Source: JAKAGZ01 sp963783855 (GTDB lineage: Bacteria > Bacteroidota > Ignavibacteria > Ignavibacteriales > Ignavibacteriaceae). From it: a DNA stretch of 64,000 bases. The number at the start of each line of letters is the position of its first letter. Position 1 is the stretch's first letter. Positions 17,025 through 25,443 of the stretch are shown in pieces. The DNA lies in contig CAWAPE010000014.1 in the NCBI GenBank assembly GCA_963783855.1, positions 372,001 through 436,000 of the forward strand. Reading direction: 5' to 3'. Below the pieces are notes generated by a model. It made no database searches. It was not told where the DNA came from and worked only from the letters and a program-made list of their open reading frames with translations. Position numbers and translations under genes: made by a program.

Positions 17025-17358
17025 TACTAATGCAATCAACTAAACTTATTTAAAATGAGATTATTCTAAATTTTTGTTCATAATACTGCATATTATAAGA
17101 GATTTTTGTTATAAATCTATTTTGTTGGGTTCAATCGGTTCTTAATTACTGGAAACTTTATTGTAAAAACTGTCTAAGTATTCATTTATAGATAATATGC
17201 ATTAGCCTTGATAACTGAGAATATTGTTTAAATTTATTTCTTGACAATTGGAGTATAGGAATTGCCCTAATGATTTAGGGCGAAAATCACTACCTGGCTA
17301 AAGTGATTAAAATATGCAAGTTGTAATTATCAGAGTAAAATAATTAGGGAGAAAAACT
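17025..17358 (+). other. Long untranslated leader upstream of pepT with two hairpins
   Basis: No reading frame of note is seen between the LuxR-type gene and pepT (468 bp). After the promoter candidate the region is AT-rich. Near its 3' end are two adjacent perfect stem-loops: GCCCTAA/TTAGGGC (17264-17281, 4-nt loop) and AATCACT/AGTGATT (17285-17308). A TTGACA at 17241 has no convincing -10. A structured 5' UTR or a small RNA is possible; I recognise no known riboswitch. Confidence 0.35.
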
Positions 17359-18606
17359 ATGTTCGATGAAAAATATCAATTTACCTGTGTAGACAGGTTC
17401 TTAAAATATGTTAAAGTTGATACTCAGTCAGACGAAGAATCAACTTCTTTTCCCAGCACGGAAAAACAAAAAAATCTTTCAAAAGCACTTGCTGAAGAAT
17501 TGAAAAAAATGGGACTGCAAGACGCACACATGGACGAATGGGGTTATGTTATGGCAACATTACCTGCAAATACCGATAAAAATGTTGATCCAATTGCATT
17601 TCTTGCACACGTTGATACATCACCTGCTGTATCAGGAAAAGATATAAATCCTGTAATAAACAAAAATTATCAGGGAGGAGATATTCCCCTAAAAAATGGT
17701 GGATGGGTTATAAAGGTTAGTGATAATCCGGAACTTAAAGATATGATCGGTTATGATATAATCACAACTGACGGTACAACACTTCTTGGTGCGGACAATA
17801 AGGCTGGTGTAGCCGAAATTATGGACGCTGTTAATTACTGGTTGAGTCACCCTGAAGTAAAGCACGGTACTGTTAAGATATGTTTTACACCGGATGAAGA
17901 AGTCGGCCGTGGAACAGAAAAAATTGATTTGAAAAAATTAGGAGCAAAATACGGATACACGGTTGATGGTTCGGCAAAAGGTGAACTTGAATCGGAAACT
18001 TTTAGCGCAGATATGATGGTGATAAAATTTATCGGGAGAAACATTCATCCCGGTTATGCTAAAGGACAAATGATCAACTCAATTAAAATTGGTAGTACTT
18101 TTATTGATAGTCTTCCAAAAGATAAACTCTCACCTGAAACCACAGAAAAAAGGGAAGGCTATGTCCACTGTACAGCCTTCAACGGTAATGAAGAATTAAC
18201 AACATTAAAATTTATTATACGAAGTTTTAAGACTTCTGATCTGAAAGAATATGAAGAAATGCTGAAGGAACTTGCTGGAAAAACAGTTGAGAAATATCCT
18301 GGTTCAAAAGTAGAAATTGAAGTTATTGAGCAATATAGAAATATGAAGGAAATGCTCGATAAACACCCTATGGTTGAAGCAAATGCTCTTGAAGCATTGA
18401 AGAGACTGAATATTGAACCGATTATGCACCCGATCCGTGGTGGCACGGATGGTTCAAGACTTTCATTTATGGGACTACCAACTCCGAACATTTTTGCAGG
18501 AGAACATAGTTTCCATTCACAACTCGAATGGGTTGCTGTTCAGGACATGCACGATGCGGTTAAATATATTATTGAAATTGCAAAAGTGTGGGAAGAAAAA
18601 GCGTAA
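17359..18606 (+). CDS. pepT: Peptidase T (tripeptide aminopeptidase)
   Basis: 415 aa, the usual PepT length, M20 family. Two-zinc ligands are visible in AHVDTSP (H), LLGADNKAG (D), TPDEEVGRG (E-E) and GEHSFHSQLEW (H). The lid/dimerisation domain (about 205-320) contains FIGRNIHPGYAKGQMINS. PepT removes the N-terminal residue from tripeptides in the cytosol. The final RGGTDGSRLSFMGLPTPNIF is characteristic. A GGGAGAAAAACTATG start signal is good. Monocistronic, ending in a strong hairpin shared with convergent SCO1. Confidence 0.95.
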   Translation: MFDEKYQFTCVDRFLKYVKVDTQSDEESTSFPSTEKQKNLSKALAEELKKMGLQDAHMDEWGYVMATLPANTDKNVDPIAFLAHVDTSPAVSGKDINPVINKNYQGGDIPLKNGGWVIKVSDNPELKDMIGYDIITTDGTTLLGADNKAGVAEIMDAVNYWLSHPEVKHGTVKICFTPDEEVGRGTEKIDLKKLGAKYGYTVDGSAKGELESETFSADMMVIKFIGRNIHPGYAKGQMINSIKIGSTFIDSLPKDKLSPETTEKREGYVHCTAFNGNEELTTLKFIIRSFKTSDLKEYEEMLKELAGKTVEKYPGSKVEIEVIEQYRNMKEMLDKHPMVEANALEALKRLNIEPIMHPIRGGTDGSRLSFMGLPTPNIFAGEHSFHSQLEWVAVQDMHDAVKYIIEIAKVWEEKA

Positions 18607-18613
18607 ATTAATT

Positions 18614-18647
18614 TATCCCTGAGGGTTTAAACACACCCTCAGGGATA
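18614..18647. terminator. Hairpin between convergent pepT and SCO1
   Basis: A perfect 13-bp stem, TATCCCTGAGGGT (18614-18626) and ACCCTCAGGGATA (18635-18647), with an 8-nt loop. No long T run, but the position between convergent stops suits a bidirectional terminator. Confidence 0.65.
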
Positions 18648-18661
18648 CAAATTACCATTCT

Positions 18662-19456
18662 CTAACTTCTTTTCGGATTTACCCTCTTTATAATAAACAG
18701 AACTGTAAATACTACTATAATTCCAGTTGCAAGCACAAGCATCAGAACCCAAAAATCTTTTCCTTTTGGGATAAACGTATAACAGGTTTTTAAAACACTT
18801 GCAATTGTAGATGATATCTTTCCTGATTGAGCACCTTCAATAGCAACTTCAAAACCTGAAGGAAGTATCTGAAAATCACCTTTATTTGTATATCCCGGGC
18901 TTACATATTGAACAATTTTTCCGTCCTTGTCCACAAAGACCAAAACACCTTTATGTAAAAACCCTCCCCGTGTTCTTTTAAATTGAAATCCTGCCACATC
19001 AGTTAATTTATAAATGTTTGTGCTGTCTCCTGTCAGGAATACCCAGGCAGAATCAGGAATTTTTCGATTTATCAATCCCACCATTGCGTGTCTTTTTTGT
19101 GCAGCCATTTCAGGGGTTTCATTCTGATCGATGCTGATACTTATTATATCATAATCCTTTCCTGGCTCATATTTCACTTTCCCGATTACATCGGCTATCT
19201 CTGTCATTAACGGTGTGCAAATTCCTACACACCTGTAATAGCAAAAATCAATAACGGTAGGTTTGTTGATAAGATCTTTTAATAGTACGGTGTCTCCTTT
19301 CGAATTTACAAAAGCTAAATCCAATGGAATTTTTTTACCGAGATGTTGCTCAACTTTTGCAGTATTGTAATCAGCGTAAGTTGAACTTAATGAAATAAAT
19401 AAAGTCACCAGAAGAAATAGAATAATTCTGGTGAATAATTTTAATTTCCTTTTCAT
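18662..19456 (-). CDS. SCO1/SenC-family copper chaperone
   Basis: 264 aa. N-terminal hydrophobic segment (about 8-28), then a thioredoxin-like SCO domain with the copper-binding CxxxC in YRCVGICTPLM and the downstream His in RGGFLHKGVLVFVDKDGK. A second transmembrane helix lies near the C-terminus (about 235-258), followed by basic residues. SCO proteins deliver copper to the CuA centre of cytochrome c oxidase or act as thiol reductases outside the membrane. No oxidase genes are adjacent. The C-terminal membrane helix is an additional feature seen in Bacteroidota/Ignavibacteria members. Convergent with pepT. Confidence 0.88.
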   Translation of the reverse strand: MKRKLKLFTRIILFLLVTLFISLSSTYADYNTAKVEQHLGKKIPLDLAFVNSKGDTVLLKDLINKPTVIDFCYYRCVGICTPLMTEIADVIGKVKYEPGKDYDIISISIDQNETPEMAAQKRHAMVGLINRKIPDSAWVFLTGDSTNIYKLTDVAGFQFKRTRGGFLHKGVLVFVDKDGKIVQYVSPGYTNKGDFQILPSGFEVAIEGAQSGKISSTIASVLKTCYTFIPKGKDFWVLMLVLATGIIVVFTVLFIIKRVNPKRS

Positions 19457-19588
19457 AATAATTGATTGTTTTAATTCTGAAGAACCAGAAACTTAACCAA
19501 AAGAGTTGAATTAATAAATGGACTTAATTTGGTATAAATCTAAAGAAGGTGATAAATTCAAAAAACAGTGTTGAATATTTTTACAATA

Positions 19589-19830
19589 TTAAACTTTTAT
19601 TGAAAATGGAGTAAAGTCTGTATCCCCGTCATAATAATCTTCATTTTCCTTTCTCTTAAGAAAACCGACTACTTTGTATGTAAGCGGTGTTGCGACAATT
19701 TACCACGTACTTTTAATACATAATTTGTAATCATAACCTGAATAACCAAATCAGTTGACCAGAAACCATAAAAGCAATTAGGTAAAATATTATTGATCTG
19801 CTGCCTAGAATTGACAGAGTTTTTTTTCTC
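19589..19830 (-). pseudogene. Remnant of queuosine-precursor transporter (VUT/YhhQ-type), 3' end only
   Basis: Read on the minus strand, three frames in succession encode the C-terminus of a VUT-family transporter. They give SIIFYLIAF, then YGFWSTDLVIQVMITNYVLKV, then IVATPLTYKVVGFLKRKE and NEDYYDGDTDFTPFSIKV, stopping at 19589-19591. The frame changes near 19765 (TTTTA run) and near 19697 (AAATT). Only about 80 of roughly 230 residues remain; the 5' two-thirds is missing and trhP begins instead. This is true decay rather than a single-base error. The rest of the 430-bp gap between SCO1 and trhP holds nothing recognisable. Confidence 0.75.
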
Positions 19831-19886
19831 CGAGAAAATGGCCATACATTTAATTAAATTTATATTCTAATTATGGAAAAATTTAT

Positions 19887-21104
19887 ATGAAAAAGCCAGA
19901 ATTAATGGCTCCCGCGGGCAACTGGACAATGCTTCGCGCGGTGGTTAAATCCGGCGCTAATGCTGTCTATTTTGGTACAGACCAGCTGAATATGAGGGCA
20001 AAGGCCAAAAATTTTCATCTGGAGAACCTGCCGGAGATTGTAGAATACTGTAAAGCGAAAAACGTTAAAACTTACCTGACAATTAATACTATAATTTACG
20101 AGAGCGAAATTGATGAGGCCTACGAGTTGATTGGTAAAGCAAAAGCCGCAGGAATTGATATGATCATATGTTGGGATTTATCAATCATACAATTATGCAA
20201 TAAACTGAATATGCCCTTCGCTGTTTCTACACAAGCATCTGTTTCAAATTCTGCTTCGGCAGAAATGTATAAAAATTTAGGTGCTAAAAGAGTTGTACTT
20301 GCGCGCGAGTGTTTTCTTGAAGATGTGAAGAAAATAAAAGCAAAAGTAGACATTGAAATTGAAGCCTTTATACATGGAGCAATGTGTATAGCGGTAAGCG
20401 GCAGGTGTTTTATGAGCCACGAAATGTTTGGCAAAAGTGCTAATCGCGGGGAATGCATTCAGCCGTGCAGGAGGGAATATGAAATTATTGACAAGAGTAC
20501 GGATAAATCATTGATACTTGGTGAAGATTACGTTTTGTCACCCGAAGATCTCTGTTCGGTAGAGTTTATTGACAAGCTAATAGAATCCGGAATTGATTCC
20601 TTCAAAATTGAAGGAAGAAAACGCAGTCCTGAATATGCAGCGAAAGTTGTAGAAGTTTACAGAAAAGCGATTGATTTTTATTTTGAAAAAAAATTAACAG
20701 ACGATACAAAAAAAGAATTGCTGGAAGAGCTTGGTGAGGTTTATAACAGGGGATTTTCTACCGGGTTTTATTTCGGAGTTCCCGGTGAAAATGAGTATGC
20801 CGGAATTTACGGAAGCAAAGCGACAACAAGGAAGGAATTTGTCGGCAGGGTTACAAACTATTTCAAGAAACCGCGGGTTGCCGAAATAAAAATGGAAACC
20901 GGTGTGCTCAGTGTAGGTGATAAAATTTTATTCATTGGTGAAACAACAGGAGTGGTGGAATTAAAAATTCCAAATATCCTGTTAAAAGATAAGTCAGTTA
21001 ACAAAGTTGAGAAAGGAAATTTAATTACAATTCCGTGCGAAGAACTTGTTCGTGCAAGAGACTCGGTTTATGTTGTAAGGCAACTTGATAAAGTAAAAAA
21101 TTAA
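19887..21104 (+). CDS. trhP: tRNA 5-hydroxyuridine synthase TrhP (U32 peptidase family)
   Basis: 405 aa. U32 family start ELMAPAGNWTMLRAVVKSGANAVYFG, followed by FAVSTQASVSNS, FIHGAMCIAVSGRCFMS, and the Cys-rich NRGECIQPCRREY, with SFKIEGRKRSPEY later. The Cys residues bind an iron-sulphur cluster. TrhP (YegQ) makes 5-hydroxyuridine at tRNA wobble U34 using prephenate, in parallel with O2-dependent TrhO encoded at 4582. Other U32 members (RlhA, UbiU/V) are less similar in length and C-terminus. Its stop codon overlaps that of the convergent desaturase by 4 bp. Confidence 0.85.
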   Translation: MKKPELMAPAGNWTMLRAVVKSGANAVYFGTDQLNMRAKAKNFHLENLPEIVEYCKAKNVKTYLTINTIIYESEIDEAYELIGKAKAAGIDMIICWDLSIIQLCNKLNMPFAVSTQASVSNSASAEMYKNLGAKRVVLARECFLEDVKKIKAKVDIEIEAFIHGAMCIAVSGRCFMSHEMFGKSANRGECIQPCRREYEIIDKSTDKSLILGEDYVLSPEDLCSVEFIDKLIESGIDSFKIEGRKRSPEYAAKVVEVYRKAIDFYFEKKLTDDTKKELLEELGEVYNRGFSTGFYFGVPGENEYAGIYGSKATTRKEFVGRVTNYFKKPRVAEIKMETGVLSVGDKILFIGETTGVVELKIPNILLKDKSVNKVEKGNLITIPCEELVRARDSVYVVRQLDKVKN

Positions 21105-22102
21105 ACTTCCCTGTCAAATATCCAGCTGAATTTTGCTGATTGTCCTGCGAGCGAAAATCTGGTTGCGACTTTTAGATATCTCTCGGATAGATTACAAAGA
21201 TAATCCTGAGCTTTTGCCGCCATGTCTGATAATCCCTTTAGATTTTCAATTTCCCATCCCTTAACAAGATTAGAAATAATATCCGCATAATCTTTTGCAG
21301 TATAGACTTCAATTCTCTGGGCGACATTTGAAAAATTAGAAAACAGGTCCTTATTTTTTCCATCGTGCATTAGGTGTGCAGGCATTGTAATTTTTAATTT
21401 CATCATTTTTGCAAAAGATAAAATAGCTTCAACCGGGTCAACTTCAAAAACTTTTTGCATAAAAAGCCTGTAAGCTTTTTCATGTCGCGCTTCATCGCCG
21501 GCGATTAACCCGCAGATTTTGTGAAGTCTTTCGTCACCGGCTTTTTTTGCCATTCTTGCAACATTTGAGTGGGAAATTTTTGTCGCTCTTTCCTGGAAAG
21601 ATGTATATATAAATCCGAGGTAAGGGTCGTTTCCGGTTTGTGTATCAAAACCGTTTCTTATCAGGTGATGAATTGTAGTTTCGACCGCGCGCATATCAAC
21701 CTTACCGGTAAGAAATAAATATTTGTTAAGCAGATCGCCATGCCTGTTTTCTTCGGACGTCCAGCCACGTGTCCATTGAGCCCATGGTGAATTACTCGCG
21801 CCGGTTTCATCTTTAATACCGCTTAGCCTGTTGAGGAATGTTTGATAAGTCGGCAGAGCTTCCTCTGTAACCATATCGCCGATAAGTACAACGAGCAAAT
21901 CATCCGGTAGTGCTTCAGCTCTCTGTCTGAACTCATTTATTTGCTCTCGCCAGTTTTCAGCCGTCATATCCGGCAGCATATCGCTCGGTTGCCAGCTTTC
22001 ATTTACTGGTTTTAAAAGATTATCGATGTTTTTCCCAACAAAATCTTCCATTCCTTTTATCACTTCCAGTCTGGAATGGATAGACCTTTCCTGATTAGTC
22101 AT
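21101..22102 (-). CDS. Acyl-ACP desaturase (soluble, di-iron)
   Basis: 333 aa, FA_desaturase_2 family. Di-iron ligands are seen in the SEENRHGDLLNKYL motif (ExxH) and in GDEARHEKAYRLFM (ExxH), with further Glu residues at LIGDMVTEEALPTYQ. The family uses reduced ferredoxin and O2 to insert a cis double bond into stearoyl- or palmitoyl-ACP. Members are common in plants, mycobacteria and some Bacteroidota/Ignavibacteria. O2 dependence implies at least facultative aerobic life, in line with SCO1 and TrhO in this window. Length and motifs look intact. Convergent with trhP. Confidence 0.92.
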   Translation of the reverse strand: MTNQERSIHSRLEVIKGMEDFVGKNIDNLLKPVNESWQPSDMLPDMTAENWREQINEFRQRAEALPDDLLVVLIGDMVTEEALPTYQTFLNRLSGIKDETGASNSPWAQWTRGWTSEENRHGDLLNKYLFLTGKVDMRAVETTIHHLIRNGFDTQTGNDPYLGFIYTSFQERATKISHSNVARMAKKAGDERLHKICGLIAGDEARHEKAYRLFMQKVFEVDPVEAILSFAKMMKLKITMPAHLMHDGKNKDLFSNFSNVAQRIEVYTAKDYADIISNLVKGWEIENLKGLSDMAAKAQDYLCNLSERYLKVATRFSLAGQSAKFSWIFDREV

Positions 22103-22315
22103 TAAATATCCTGTTAGATTTTATAATTAAGTGAACTTAGTGCCAATAAAATAAGGCTGAATCGATTAAATTACAATTTTCTTTGTTATTACTGAATTTA
22201 GGCTTCTATAATAAAGTGATATTTAATTTAATTATTCCCTGGCCTAAATTCATTACTTTGATAAACCTGCCTATTTCAGTATTTTTACCAAATATTTATA
22301 AAATAATTAAGATTT

Positions 22316-24046
22316 ATGAGATTAAGCAATACATTTATACCGACCTTAAAAGAAACACCAAATGATGCGGTTGTAAAAAGCCATATTTTAATGCTCAGAT
22401 CCGGAATGGTCAGAATGATCGGTGCCGGGATTTACGCATTTCTACCGCTTGGTTACAGGGTGATAAGAAAAATATCAGAAATTATCCGCGAAGAAATGGA
22501 TGCTATCGGCGGACAGGAATTTCATTTGCCGGGCTTAAATCCACGAGAAATATGGGAAGAGACAAACCGAGTTGAAGCTTTCGGTGACACATTATTTCAC
22601 GTAAAAAACCGTGATTATGTCCTTGCCCCGACTCACGAAGAAATAATAACCTACCTGGCACGAAACGTTGTTAAATCGTACAAGGACATGCCCCAGATCT
22701 GGTACCAGATTCAGACTAAATTTAGAAATGAAGCAAGGCCAAGGAGCGGTGTAATACGCGGAAGGCAATTTTTAATGAAAGACGCATACACGCTTGATTC
22801 ATCATGGGAAGGACTTGATACAGGATACGATTTACACGATAAAGCATACAGAAAAATATTTGACCGGTGTGATCTTAATTATTTTGTTGTCGGTGCGTCC
22901 AGCGGTGCTATGGGTGGAACAGGTTCTGAAGAATTTATGGTTAAATCGGATGCCGGTGAGGATACGGTTGCACATTGCGAAAAATGTGGCTATGCGGCAA
23001 ATGTAGAAGTTGCAGAATCAAAAGTTTCTGAAATCGGAAGGGCAAAGGAAAGCGAAGAGGTTAAGGAAATTTCTACGCCAAATGTACATTCAATAGATGA
23101 GCTTTGTGAATTCTTAAAAATTAAAGAAACTCAATGTGCCAAATCAAGAGTTTATATAAATGATGGAAAACCGGTTTTGGTTTTAATGCTCGGGAATGAA
23201 GAAGTAAATGAAACTAAGCTAAGTAAAGCACTTGGTGGTAATGTACGTTCAGCACACCCTGAAGAACTAAAGGAAATTACAGGTGCTGATGCAGGATCAA
23301 TCGGGCCGATCGGGTTCAGGGGAAAAATAATTGCGGATAATCGTTTAAAGGATGCCAATAATCTTTACAGTGGTGCCAATAAAAATGATTTTCACCTGGG
23401 TGGTATTGATTTTAAACGTGACCTGCCTACTCGCCTCGCGGCGGAGCGGGCCGGACAGGCAGGTGTTAAAACAATTGAATATTTCGATCTTCGCAGCGTT
23501 GTGGCCGGTGAAGAATGTATAAAATGTGGAAATAAACTTGATGTATTTACCGCTATTGAACTCGGACATATCTTTAAACTTGGTACAAAATATTCAGACT
23601 CAATGGGCGCAAAATTCCTGGATGAAAACGGGAAAGAACAACCAATCATAATGGGAAGCTACGGAATAGGTGTAGAGAGAGTAATGGCGTGCTATATTGA
23701 ACAACACAACGATGAAAATGGTTTGGTCTGGGACAAAACACTTGCTCCTTTCCACGTTCACCTGATGGGGCTGAATCTGAAAAAAGATGAAGTTGTTCAG
23801 GCAAGCGAAAAAATTTATAAAGAAATGACTGCGGAAGGAATTGAAGTTCTTTTTGATGATCGCGTAGATGCCCAGGCTGGATTTAAATTTAAGGACGCAG
23901 ATTTGCTTGGCATGCCAATACAGGTAATTGTAGGTGATAAAAAATTAAAAGAGAACAAAGTAGAAGTTAAAATCCGTAAATCCGGCGAAAGATTTGACGT
24001 GAATGTTGAAGAATTAATTCCAAAAGTTCAGGAATTATTAAAATAA
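22316..24046 (+). CDS. proS: Prolyl-tRNA synthetase, bacterial type
   Basis: 576 aa class II synthetase of the ProS type 1 layout. Motif 1 region SGMVRMIGAGIYAFLPLGYRV, motif 2 TKFRNEARPRSGVIRGRQFLMKDAY, an insertion (editing) domain about residues 225-385, and motif 3 GSYGIGVERVMA. The C-terminal anticodon-binding domain follows (VHLMGLN...VLFDDRVDAQAGFKFKDADLLGMP). The insertion domain holds the YbaK-like DAGSIGPIGF motif for Ala-tRNAPro editing. Starts at ATG 22316 with FIPTLKETP close after it, as in the family. An intrinsic terminator follows. Confidence 0.97.
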   Translation: MRLSNTFIPTLKETPNDAVVKSHILMLRSGMVRMIGAGIYAFLPLGYRVIRKISEIIREEMDAIGGQEFHLPGLNPREIWEETNRVEAFGDTLFHVKNRDYVLAPTHEEIITYLARNVVKSYKDMPQIWYQIQTKFRNEARPRSGVIRGRQFLMKDAYTLDSSWEGLDTGYDLHDKAYRKIFDRCDLNYFVVGASSGAMGGTGSEEFMVKSDAGEDTVAHCEKCGYAANVEVAESKVSEIGRAKESEEVKEISTPNVHSIDELCEFLKIKETQCAKSRVYINDGKPVLVLMLGNEEVNETKLSKALGGNVRSAHPEELKEITGADAGSIGPIGFRGKIIADNRLKDANNLYSGANKNDFHLGGIDFKRDLPTRLAAERAGQAGVKTIEYFDLRSVVAGEECIKCGNKLDVFTAIELGHIFKLGTKYSDSMGAKFLDENGKEQPIIMGSYGIGVERVMACYIEQHNDENGLVWDKTLAPFHVHLMGLNLKKDEVVQASEKIYKEMTAEGIEVLFDDRVDAQAGFKFKDADLLGMPIQVIVGDKKLKENKVEVKIRKSGERFDVNVEELIPKVQELLK

Positions 24047-24073
24047 AATTAATATAATTTTTTTGATTAATAC

Positions 24074-24100
24074 GGGGCGTTCAATTGAGCGCCTCTTTTT
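24074..24100 (+). terminator. Intrinsic terminator after proS
   Basis: GGCG/CGCC arms with additional TTCAA/TTGAG pairing at 24076-24093, followed by TCTTTTT. Confidence 0.7.
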
Positions 24101-24111
24101 ATTTATACACT

Positions 24112-24714
24112 ATGGTACAAACAATAATTTTTGATTTATCGGAAGTTTTAATTGCCGGGTTAATCGGTATTGAAAAAGAACTGGCACCCCTGGTTAATTT
24201 GTCCGCAAGAAGAATTTCCTTGAAGGACTCTGGACGGATTCATTCTGGGTGTTGATGAAAGGGGAAAATTACTGAAGACGAATATTTGTCTGATGTCTTT
24301 AAAAGAAATAAATGGGAGGTCGATAAAAATATTTTTAAGAAAGTTATCAGGAAAAACTTTCACAACAAAGTTGAGGGGATGATTGGAGTGGTTGAAAAAT
24401 TGAGTAAAGATTACAAGCTTATTTTACTATCTGATCATGCCGAAGAGTGGGTTAAGTATATTAATGAAATTCATCCATTCTTAAATTTGTTTCACAAAAA
24501 ATATTTTTCATTCCAATTTGGGGAAATTAAAAGAGAGAAAAAGGCGTTTGAATTATTGCTGAGTGAAAACAATTTAAAGGCATCCGATTGTCTTTTTATC
24601 GATGACAGTCCGGCCAATATTAAAGCAGCTGAAGAGGTTGGGTTAAATGCGATATGGTTTGAAAATGTTAATCAAACTAAAAAAGAATTAGTAAAGCACA
24701 TATCAACAAACTAA
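24112..24714 (+). pseudogene. HAD-superfamily hydrolase (YihX-like), two compensating frameshifts
   Basis: The start reads VQTIIFDLSEVLIAGLIGIEKEL (HAD motif I region) and the end, from about 24270, ITEDEYLSDVFKRNKW, then LILLSDHAEEWV (motif II), and CLFIDDSPANIKAAEEVGLNA (motif IV). Both ends are in the same frame, but a stop (24252-24254) interrupts it. The middle is coherent only in another frame: NFLEGLWTDSFWVLMKGE. One A missing near 24214 and one A extra in the A4 run at about 24267-24270 explain everything, giving 200 aa. The motif I second Asp is replaced (DLSEV), seen in some epoxide-hydrolase-like HADs. Function unassigned. Confidence 0.72.
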
Positions 24715-24748
24715 GAAATTATTTTATTTAGTCCCCTTTTTTTATAAC

Positions 24749-24888
24749 TATACCCGAACTGATATAAATTAATAAATTATTCTTGTTTTTATACCCGGAA
24801 AGGTATAAATTATGTCAGTAGTTTTAAATTATACCTGTAAGGGTATAATATTGCTTTAATTATTAAAAAATATACCCATAAAGGTATA
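24749..24888 (+). promoter_or_regulatory. Array of four HipB-type operators
   Basis: Four 18-bp imperfect palindromes of the form TATACC-N6-GGTATA: 24749-24766 (right arm GATATA), 24790-24807, 24830-24847, and 24871-24888. Start-to-start spacing is 41, 40 and 41 bp, about four DNA turns. The last one ends 2 bp before the hipB ATG and covers its ribosome binding site (AAAGG). E. coli HipB binds four sites of the same total length (TATCC-N8-GGATA), so autoregulation by the downstream HipB is the likely role. Confidence 0.85.
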
Positions 24889-24890
24889 AT

Positions 24891-25106
24891 ATGAACAATA
24901 TATCAAAATTTGTAAAAGAAAAACGCAAGAAAATAGGTTTATCACAAGAAGAACTTGCAGCCAGAGCCGGAGTCGGTCTTAGGTTTGTACGTGATCTTGA
25001 ACAGGGCAAACGAACATTACAATTAGATAAAGTAAACCAGGTATTAAATTTATTCGGACATAAACTTGGGCCGGTAAAAAAATCATTTGGAGATACTGAT
25101 GTCTAA
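24891..25106 (+). CDS. hipB: HipB-like antitoxin/repressor (HTH XRE)
   Basis: 71 aa, almost entirely an XRE/HTH_3 domain: FVKEKRKKIGLSQEELAARAGVGLRFVRDLEQGKRTLQLDKVNQVL. RFVRDLEQGK and LRLDKVN-like wording is typical of HipB (HipA-associated) repressors. The C-terminal tail (FGHKLGPVKKSF) is short. It is preceded by four matching palindromes, the closest touching its start codon. Its last 8 bases overlap the next gene (ATGTCTAA), so hipS is translationally coupled. Confidence 0.9.
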   Translation: MNNISKFVKEKRKKIGLSQEELAARAGVGLRFVRDLEQGKRTLQLDKVNQVLNLFGHKLGPVKKSFGDTDV

Positions 25107-25443
25107 AAAAGGGAAAGTTTATTATAAAAATTTCTATGCCGGGATAATAGAAGAAAACGAAGATGGATTTATGTTTAATTACGATCAGAATTATATTAAT
25201 TCTGAAAAATCGCAACCGATAAGCCTTACTATGCCCGTAAGAAAGGAACCGTATTCAAGTAAAATGATTTTCCCATTTTTTGATGGGCTGATACCGGAAG
25301 GATGGTTGCTGGATATAGCTGAAATAAACTGGAAAATAAATGAAAGAGACAGGATGGAACTTTTATTAACCTTTTGTAACGATTGTATAGGGGCAGTTCG
25401 CATTGAACGAGAAAAAATGGAAATAGAAACCAATGAAAAATAA
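25099..25443 (+). CDS. hipS: HipS-like protein (HipA N-terminal subdomain), likely antitoxin
   Basis: 114 aa from the ATG at 25099, which overlaps the hipB stop; an ATG at 25087 lies deeper inside hipB. The sequence is the HipA N-terminal (couple_hipA) domain only: YAGIIEENEDGFMFNYDQNY, ISLTMPVRKEPY and FPFFDGLIPEGWLLDIA. In two-gene HipBA systems this is the N-domain of the kinase. Here it is a separate cistron before a shortened kinase, the gene organisation of HipBST, where HipS neutralises HipT. The stop codon overlaps the hipT start by 11 bases. Confidence 0.88.
   Translation: MSKKGKVYYKNFYAGIIEENEDGFMFNYDQNYINSEKSQPISLTMPVRKEPYSSKMIFPFFDGLIPEGWLLDIAEINWKINERDRMELLLTFCNDCIGAVRIEREKMEIETNEK

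Noticed and set aside
17241..17264. TTGACA at 17241 as the -35 of a sigma70 promoter for pepT
   Set aside because: No acceptable -10 at 16-18 bp; the TTG-N20-TAAATTTG site further upstream fits the host type better.
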